In this document: positions 6,719 to 11,526 of the stretch, piece by piece
Position numbering within the stretch: the first letter of the stretch is position 1
Layout of the letters: each line of letters opens with the position of its first letter
NCBI GenBank assembly: GCA_007116685.1
Contig: SKIC01000168.1
Location: 1-11,526 of the forward strand
DNA length: 11,526 nucleotides
Direction: 5' to 3'
DNA from: Balneolales bacterium
GTDB lineage: Bacteria; Bacteroidota; Rhodothermia; Balneolales; Natronogracilivirgulaceae
Notes under the pieces: generated by a model
Databases searched by the model: none
The model's input: the letters and a program-made list of their open reading frames with translations, nothing else
What the model was told of the DNA's origin: nothing
Made by a program: the position numbers and the translations under genes

Positions 6719-7635
6719 GAAAGATTTTCACAGGTCGGTTTTTTAATCTTCTTGTTTACGCTTCATTTCTATTCTTAATTATAGCCCTGGCAAGAGCAGA
6801 TTATCTTACTATCCCCAAAATCTACAGTGTTCCTAATCTTGTTCTGTCTTTCCCATTGTTAATGTTGGGGTTTTACTTTTTTAGCCTCAGCTGGGCAAGG
6901 TCATTGGATTATGGTGGGATCAAAATAAGCCACCATGCCCATATTGCCGGGAACGGACTTGTGGAATTCGGTAAATATATCCCCGGAAAATTATGGGGAT
7001 TGATAGGAAGGGCGGCTTATGCCGAAAAGCATAATAATATTCCTCTTGGGCAGGCATCTATTTTATCTTTCAAAAACCAACTCATGGTAATCTGGGCTGG
7101 TTTTTTTACTGGATTTATCGGGAGTTTGATTGTATTGCACGACAGATGGGAAGTTTGGGCGGGAGCTGTAATTTTCCTGATTTTAACACCACCATTATTT
7201 AGCCAAAAGTTGGCAAATATGTTTGCATGGGTGTCACAAAAAATCCTCCGGAAAGAAGTAAACCTGGAGCCTTTTGATTTAGATATGGTAAAGAAGGTGA
7301 TGCCAAGCGCAATCTTATGTTGGTTGGCATGGTCTGCGGGTTTTTATTTAATGGCTCAGGCTTTGGTAGAGGGGAATATCAACCCCATTAGCGGACTCAG
7401 TTATGCGTTGGCCACAAATATTGGAATTGCAGCGATTTTTGCTCCGGGAGGAATTGGAGTTCGCGAAGCTGTATTGGTTTTGTATTTAAACGCCAGCGGA
7501 CTAAGTTTTGGAGAAGCAACTACAATTTCTGTTGCCTCTCGTTTGTGGTATTTATTCGGTGAAGCCGTTTTCTTTGGATGGGGTGCTTTAGCGCATCGAA
7601 TACATACGAAGCCTAAGACGCCGCAGTCTCGCTAA
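6715..7635 (+). CDS. UPF0104 / LPG_synthase_TM family integral membrane protein
   Basis: This 306-residue polytopic protein has about eight hydrophobic segments (near residues 8-26, 40-60, 120-142, 146-163, 196-217, 228-246, 250-262 and 277-296). The family signatures are KYIPGKLWGLIGR (87-99), APGGIGVREAV (243-253) and SRLWYLFGE (275-283), as in the membrane domain of lysylphosphatidylglycerol synthase (MprF) and in YbhN/AglD-type proteins. The cytoplasmic aminoacyl-transferase domain of MprF is absent, so lysyl-PG synthesis is unlikely. Stand-alone members are thought to move or flip lipids or lipid-linked sugars. The start lies inside the stop of the carbonic anhydrase-like gene (ATGA overlap). 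The 3' end overlaps recJ by 23 bp in convergent orientation. Substrate is unknown. Confidence 0.85.
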   Translation: MRKIFTGRFFNLLVYASFLFLIIALARADYLTIPKIYSVPNLVLSFPLLMLGFYFFSLSWARSLDYGGIKISHHAHIAGNGLVEFGKYIPGKLWGLIGRAAYAEKHNNIPLGQASILSFKNQLMVIWAGFFTGFIGSLIVLHDRWEVWAGAVIFLILTPPLFSQKLANMFAWVSQKILRKEVNLEPFDLDMVKKVMPSAILCWLAWSAGFYLMAQALVEGNINPISGLSYALATNIGIAAIFAPGGIGVREAVLVLYLNASGLSFGEATTISVASRLWYLFGEAVFFGWGALAHRIHTKPKTPQSR

Positions 7636-9346
7636 TCTCAGCCTGAGTTTTAATGTCTTTGATTCGCATCTGAAGCTGCGTTCTCCCATTCCAGGTGTTT
7701 TCCTCCAGCGTGTAGGCTACGTGTAATCCTCCATTAGCAAAATTTCTTACTTTTGGGAGATATTCATGCATATTAAAACCAATGGCATCAAAAACATGAG
7801 AGCCATTTTGAGCAAGTTTTAACTTCAGGTGTCCGTTTCCTACAACGGTAGCATTGCCGTGAACTCTCAGCCCGGAACTGGTAAATACCGGTTTCATATT
7901 ATCCGGACCAAAGGGCTCAAATTGACGTAGAACATTCCAGAACTTTTGGTCAACTTCATTCAAATCCAGTTCGGAATCGATTAATAACTCCGGCTCGAAA
8001 TCTTCATCACAAAGGCAGTTGTTCGCAATTCTATTGAATCGCTCCATGAAGGCTTCCAGCATATCTTCTTCTATAGTCAGACCTGCTGCAAATTCGTGAC
8101 CACCAAATTGTACCAATAAATCTTCGCACTGCTTTAGCGCATTATAGATATTAAAACCTCTGATACTCCGGGCAGAGCCTTTTATCATGCCATCAACAGT
8201 ACTGAGCATAATGGTTGGCCGGCAAAATTTATCCACAAGACGAGACGCTACAATTCCAATAACTCCGAGGTGCCAATCAGGGTCGTGAAGAATAACGGAA
8301 GACATTTTTTCTTCGTCAAAATTCTCGTCCAGGTAAGACATCGCCGTTTTCATAGTCATGGAATCGGTATCTCTTCGGCGTATGTTTACAGCTTCCAATT
8401 CAAGAGCACCAGCCTTTGCTTCGCCTTTTTCTTCGGCAATCAGCAAGTTGACGGCAGCACTAGCATCGCCCATACGTCCGGCGGCGTTAATTCTAGGGCC
8501 AATAGAAAAAACGATATGCGATGTCGTAATTGGAGGCTTCAATTGGATTAAGTCCATTAAGGCTTTAATACCAACGCGAGGCTCCGTATTGATTTTCTGA
8601 AGTCCGGCACGCATCAGAATTCGGTTTTCATCTACGATAGGTACGATATCAGAGGCGATGGAAATGGCAACCAAATCCAGAAACTTATGTGCCACATGCG
8701 CCGGAAGCCCGAGTTTTGTAATCGTAGCCTGTACCAACTTAAAACCCACACCCGCCCCAGATAATCCATCAAAAGGATACGGGCAGTCCGGTCTTTTGGG
8801 GTCTAAAACGGCAACAGCATCGGGAATAACATCGCCGGCATTATGGTGATCGCAAACAACAAGGTCGATGCCTTTTAGTTTGCAGTATTTAGCTTCTTCA
8901 ATTGCGGTAATTCCGCAATCTACTGAAACAATAAGGCTTGCACCCTGCTCAATGGCAAATTCAATTCCATCTTCGGTTATACCGTAGCCTTCTTTAAAGC
9001 GATGTGGAATATAATAAAGTGCATTTACGCCAAAGTCTTTGAGGAAAGTATACATGATAGCAGTGGCAGTTGTGCCATCTACATCATAATCTCCGTATAC
9101 AACGACGGTCTCGTTGCCCCGGATGGCTTTGGCAAGCCGTTCAGCGCCCGCTTCCATGTCTTTCATGAGAAACGGATCGTATAAGTCGTCTAAGTTTGGA
9201 CGGAAGAAGTCTCTGGCATCGTCAAAAGTGGTAATACCACGTATTGCCAATAACTTTGCAATTGTTTCTGATACGCCAAGAGATTTTTGCAGCTCATTAA
9301 CATAATTCTTCCGTTCCGGTTGAGTATAAGTCCAACGGAATGGCAT
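7613..9346 (-). CDS. recJ: Single-stranded-DNA-specific exonuclease RecJ
   Basis: RecJ is a 5'-3' exonuclease of the DHH family acting on single-stranded DNA in recombination, mismatch and base-excision repair. This 577-residue copy has the normal length. Motifs in order are YGDYDVDG (84-91), VDCGIT (142-147), CDHH (165-168), ASDIVP (231-236) and GPRINAAGRMGDASAAVNLL (283-302). These supply the manganese-binding aspartates and histidines of the DHH domain. The DHHA1 part follows with DPDWHLGVIGIVASR (355-369), GSARS (390-394) and GGHEFAAG (415-422). A C-terminal OB-type domain carries FEPFGPDNMKPVF (476-488). All key residues are intact, so it should be active. The ATG at 9346 opens the usual RecJ N-terminus (MPFRW) and has no Shine-Dalgarno sequence. 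It appears to be a single-gene unit with its own promoter at 9370-9398. Confidence 0.96.
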   Translation of the reverse strand: MPFRWTYTQPERKNYVNELQKSLGVSETIAKLLAIRGITTFDDARDFFRPNLDDLYDPFLMKDMEAGAERLAKAIRGNETVVVYGDYDVDGTTATAIMYTFLKDFGVNALYYIPHRFKEGYGITEDGIEFAIEQGASLIVSVDCGITAIEEAKYCKLKGIDLVVCDHHNAGDVIPDAVAVLDPKRPDCPYPFDGLSGAGVGFKLVQATITKLGLPAHVAHKFLDLVAISIASDIVPIVDENRILMRAGLQKINTEPRVGIKALMDLIQLKPPITTSHIVFSIGPRINAAGRMGDASAAVNLLIAEEKGEAKAGALELEAVNIRRRDTDSMTMKTAMSYLDENFDEEKMSSVILHDPDWHLGVIGIVASRLVDKFCRPTIMLSTVDGMIKGSARSIRGFNIYNALKQCEDLLVQFGGHEFAAGLTIEEDMLEAFMERFNRIANNCLCDEDFEPELLIDSELDLNEVDQKFWNVLRQFEPFGPDNMKPVFTSSGLRVHGNATVVGNGHLKLKLAQNGSHVFDAIGFNMHEYLPKVRNFANGGLHVAYTLEENTWNGRTQLQMRIKDIKTQAEISETAAS

Positions 9347-9369
9347 GGTTAGTTATATATTTATTTTTA

Positions 9370-9398
9370 TTTATCACGAAGAGAGCTGCGGCGGTCAA
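9370..9398 (-). promoter_or_regulatory. Candidate sigma70-like promoter for recJ
   Basis: On the minus strand TTGACC (9393-9398, 5 of 6 to TTGACA) is followed by exactly 17 bp and GATAAA (9370-9375, 4 of 6 to TATAAT). Transcription would start near 9363, giving a leader of under 20 nt before the recJ ATG. The leader is A/T-rich and lacks a Shine-Dalgarno sequence. The call rests on hexamer match and spacing only. Confidence 0.4.
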
Positions 9399-9450
9399 GC
9401 TCGGCAGTCAGCAAACGCACTTGGCGTTAATAATTACTTAATATAGTTAA

Positions 9451-9576
9451 ATGTGTGAAAACTATTTAGGTATAGCAGTTAAAAAAGCAAGACAAATCAA
9501 AAATTTTCCTGATTCAAAAGCCGTAGTAGCCAATCTTTTTCTTGTGAATAAAGATGTTTTTCGAAATATTATTTGA
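9451..9576 (+). CDS. Possible 41-residue small protein, unrecognised
   Basis: An ATG at 9451, directly preceded by an in-frame TAA, opens 41 codons to TGA at 9574-9576. The product begins MCENYLGIAVKKARQIKNFP and ends in VVANLFLVNKDVFRNII. It is lysine-rich and looks amphipathic, with no signal peptide and no family that I recognise. It occupies the 250-bp gap between recJ and the transglycosylase gene and ends 20 bp before the latter's ATG, so it could be a leader gene. Against it: no Shine-Dalgarno sequence (of little weight here), and an open stretch this short can occur by chance. A TTGGCG (9421-9426) and TATAGT (9442-9447) pair, spaced 15 bp, lies just upstream, but its transcription start would fall at about 9454, inside the ORF start. 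Confidence 0.2.
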   Translation: MCENYLGIAVKKARQIKNFPDSKAVVANLFLVNKDVFRNII

Positions 9577-9596
9577 AATGAAAAAATACTTTTCTC

Positions 9597-11027
9597 ATGA
9601 CCCTTAGGATATTACATATCACACTTATTACATCAATGATAGCTTTTGCTGGGTTATCTTGTACTTCGCAGCCTGTAAAAGTAGATGATTTTGATGCTAT
9701 TGAAGAGCGAGGCGTTTTGAGGGTGGTTACTAGCTATAGCCCCATTTCTTACTTTATTTATCGAGGCCAACCGTTGGGCTATGAGTACGAATTATTGACA
9801 ATTTTGACCAGTGATTTAGGTTTGGACTTAGACCTGAGAGTAGCCAGAAGTATAGAAGAAATGATGGAGATGTTGATTCGCGGAGATGTGGATTTGATAG
9901 CTGATAACCTGACCATTACCAGAGAAAGAGCCGAGCGTGTGCGATTTTCGCAATCTTTAAATACAACTCGCCAGGTTTTGGTGCAGCGAAAGCCGGATAA
10001 CTGGCGAAACATGCGTCTTCACGAAATTGACAGAGCACTTATCAGAAATCCAATAGATTTGCGAGAGAAAGAAGTTCATCTCCGAAGTGGATCATCATAC
10101 ATACCCAGAATGAATAGTTTGGCTGATGAAATTGGTGGAAATATCCAACTGGTAGTTGCCGAACCTGATGTAACCACCGAAGACTTAATAATGAAGGTTG
10201 CTCGAGGAGATATTGATTTCACCATTTCCGATGAAAACTTTGCACGCATCAATCAATCTTTTTTTGATAATCTGGATGTGGAAACTCCTGTTAGTTTGCC
10301 TCAGCAATTGGCCTGGGCTGTGCATCCTCAAGCCGAAGATTGGCTCTCGGTTTTAAATGAGTGGATCCTGAACATGCAAACACAGACCGACTATTATGTG
10401 ATTTACAACAAGTATTTTGAAAATCGCCGGGCTTTTCGCGCGAGATCGGCAAGTGACTTTATTGCAACGAGAAGTGGAAGAATTTCAGATTATGATAATC
10501 TGATTAGAAAATATGCTGCAGAAATTGATTGGGATTGGAGACTTTTGGCAGCACTTATTTATCAGGAATCTCGATTTAATCCCAATGCCAGATCCTGGGC
10601 AGGTGCACAGGGGCTAATGCAATTAATGCCGGCAACAGCCAGAGCGCATGGTGCTAGAAATCCCGCAAATCCGGAAGAAAATATAAGAGCGGGTGTAGAC
10701 TTTTTGAGATGGTTGAATAATTACTGGGACAGTTTTATAAATGATGAAGAAGAAAGACTGCTATTCATTTTAGCCTCCTATAACGTTGGTCATGGTCATG
10801 TTCAAGACGCACGTAGACTTGCTGAAAAATACGATGCAAACCCTGATATATGGCACGGAGAGGTTGAGCGGTTCATGCTAAAAAAGTCTAATCCAGAGTA
10901 CTTCAACTCGGAAGTAGTACATTTTGGTTACGCTCGTGGATTAGAGCCTGTGACCTACGTCAATAATATTCTATACATCTATAACCATTACAGAAGAATT
11001 GGGGAATTGTCAGAAACTATTCCGTGA
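9597..11027 (+). CDS. MltF-like membrane-bound lytic murein transglycosylase (lipoprotein)
   Basis: This 476-residue protein has the two-domain layout of MltF. A lipoprotein-type signal precedes C22 (AGLSC, a loose lipobox). A family 3 solute-binding domain follows (about residues 32-278; GVLRVV, GYEYELLTIL, RGDVDLIADNLTITRERAE), which in MltF is regulatory and binds muropeptides. A C-terminal lytic transglycosylase SLT domain spans about 295-470. The catalytic glutamate is E324 in YQESRFNP. GLMQLMP (339-345), ASYNVG (393-398) and YVNNILYIYNHY (454-465) match the goose-lysozyme-like fold. The enzyme cleaves the MurNAc-GlcNAc bond of peptidoglycan, forming 1,6-anhydro-MurNAc, probably anchored in the outer membrane facing the periplasm. 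The ATG at 9597 is chosen because it directly opens the signal peptide. There is no Shine-Dalgarno sequence and no convincing terminator downstream. I leave the symbol empty because the gene name mltF is defined in Proteobacteria. Confidence 0.9.
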   Translation: MTLRILHITLITSMIAFAGLSCTSQPVKVDDFDAIEERGVLRVVTSYSPISYFIYRGQPLGYEYELLTILTSDLGLDLDLRVARSIEEMMEMLIRGDVDLIADNLTITRERAERVRFSQSLNTTRQVLVQRKPDNWRNMRLHEIDRALIRNPIDLREKEVHLRSGSSYIPRMNSLADEIGGNIQLVVAEPDVTTEDLIMKVARGDIDFTISDENFARINQSFFDNLDVETPVSLPQQLAWAVHPQAEDWLSVLNEWILNMQTQTDYYVIYNKYFENRRAFRARSASDFIATRSGRISDYDNLIRKYAAEIDWDWRLLAALIYQESRFNPNARSWAGAQGLMQLMPATARAHGARNPANPEENIRAGVDFLRWLNNYWDSFINDEEERLLFILASYNVGHGHVQDARRLAEKYDANPDIWHGEVERFMLKKSNPEYFNSEVVHFGYARGLEPVTYVNNILYIYNHYRRIGELSETIP

Positions 11028-11050
11028 TACGAATTCATGTTCATGACTAT

Positions 11051-11101
11051 AAAAAATCTCTCATAGAATTTAGCCTTCCTGCTGATATTCATTGATTTTT
11101 T
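11051..11101. other. A/T-rich inverted repeat in the 114-bp gap after the transglycosylase
   Basis: AAAAAATC (11051-11058) and GATTTTTT (11094-11101) are perfect 8-bp inverted arms around 35 nt. The stem has one G-C pair and a long loop, so it is a poor intrinsic terminator, though the right arm ends in T6. Downstream, CTGATA (11082-11087) and TATATA (11105-11110), spaced 17 bp, are a weak sigma70-like promoter for the M1 peptidase gene, each 4 of 6 to consensus. Confidence 0.2.
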
Positions 11102-11141
11102 GGTTATATAGTGCCAACAAAACAGGATACACCACTTATTT

Positions 11142-11526
11142 ATGAAACCGCTCAATAAAATTTCCCTGATTTTTATTGGAATCACTCTTTTTTTTGCTTG
11201 TAGCTCGCCGGAGCAGGTTGTTAAAGAAGTTCCATTTACTCCTGAGCGCCCATTTGTAAATACAATTGAAATTCCTGACGATTATCTCAGAGCGATATCC
11301 AGGGGCACCCGAACAAATGATGGTTCTCCGGGCGCATCGTATTGGCAGCAATTTGCTGAGTATGATATCAGCGCACGTTTATATCCCGAAGAAAAAAAGA
11401 TTCGAGCCACGGCTAATATTGTTTACCACAATAATTCGCCAGATACGCTTTTTTCCCTGCATTTAGATTTGCTACAAAATCATCACGCTCACGGGGTGCA
11501 AAGGAATCTCAATGCAGAAGTTACCG
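11142..11526 (+). CDS. Partial CDS, N-terminus of an M1-family metallopeptidase lipoprotein
   Basis: 128 complete codons are present and the gene runs off the window. A short signal peptide (KPLNKISLIFIGITLFFA) precedes C20, followed by SSPEQ, as in a lipoprotein. Residues 65-115 match the opening of Bacteroidota M1 (gluzincin aminopeptidase-type) enzymes: PGASYWQQFAEYDISARLYP, then KKIRATANIVYHNNSPDTLF and LHLDLLQNHHAHG. This is the N-terminal beta-saddle domain of the family. The catalytic HExxH zinc site and the exopeptidase motif lie beyond the window, so activity cannot be checked. The start is the first ATG before the signal peptide, 114 bp after the transglycosylase stop and in the same direction. 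It has no Shine-Dalgarno sequence at useful spacing. The product is expected to be an envelope-attached peptidase acting on peptides outside the cytoplasm. Confidence 0.82.
   Translation, partial: MKPLNKISLIFIGITLFFACSSPEQVVKEVPFTPERPFVNTIEIPDDYLRAISRGTRTNDGSPGASYWQQFAEYDISARLYPEEKKIRATANIVYHNNSPDTLFSLHLDLLQNHHAHGVQRNLNAEVT

Noticed and set aside
9414..9428. AACGC / GCGTT hairpin in the recJ-transglycosylase spacer
   Set aside because: The stem has only 5 bp and no U-tract. It is too weak to call a terminator or operator.
9578..9607. Nine-codon ORF (MKKYFSHDP) overlapping the transglycosylase start
   Set aside because: It is too short to support and lacks a ribosome binding site or attenuator-like structure. 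It is probably chance next to the true ATG at 9597.

Overview
The window is about 40% GC and reads as chromosomal DNA of an FCB-group bacterium, most likely Bacteroidota or Balneolota. This is inferred from four things: a type IX secretion (T9SS) C-terminal sorting tail of the NYPNPFNP form, a lipoprotein-type M1 peptidase, a TAnnTTTG-type promoter candidate, and the near absence of Shine-Dalgarno sequences. Only one of the annotated starts has a strong one. No phage, insertion sequence, CRISPR array, tRNA or rRNA was seen.

Layout from left to right. The 5' end of an unidentified leftward gene (1-125) is divergent from a CPBP-family membrane protease (171-1061, +); an 8+8 bp inverted repeat (140-169) fills the 45-bp gap between their starts. 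A bidirectional terminator (about 1067-1089) separates the protease from the dominant feature, a leftward 1596-residue secreted protein (1137-5927, -). That protein has a signal peptide, about ten degenerate beta-rich repeats of roughly 130 residues, a fibronectin-III-like domain and a T9SS type A sorting tail. After a 242-bp divergent spacer comes a two-gene rightward unit: a gamma-class carbonic anhydrase-like hexapeptide-repeat protein (6170-6718) and a UPF0104/LPG_synthase_TM-type integral membrane protein (6715-7635), overlapping by ATGA. recJ (7613-9346, -) converges on this unit with a 23-bp 3' overlap. A 250-bp divergent spacer holds a sigma70-like recJ promoter and a possible 41-codon small ORF. 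It is followed by an MltF-like lytic transglycosylase lipoprotein (9597-11027, +) and the start of an M1-family metallopeptidase lipoprotein (11142 to the window end, +).

Function. Most genes act at or in the cell envelope: membrane proteolysis, a T9SS-exported surface protein, a flippase/synthase-like membrane protein, murein turnover and an outer-membrane-associated peptidase. RecJ (DNA repair) and the carbonic anhydrase-like protein are housekeeping genes. Neighbouring transcription units mostly alternate in direction, so the window looks like several short units and not one pathway. I see no convincing new multi-gene system. The least described item is the large repeat-built surface protein, whose repeats seem to come in two alternating subtypes.
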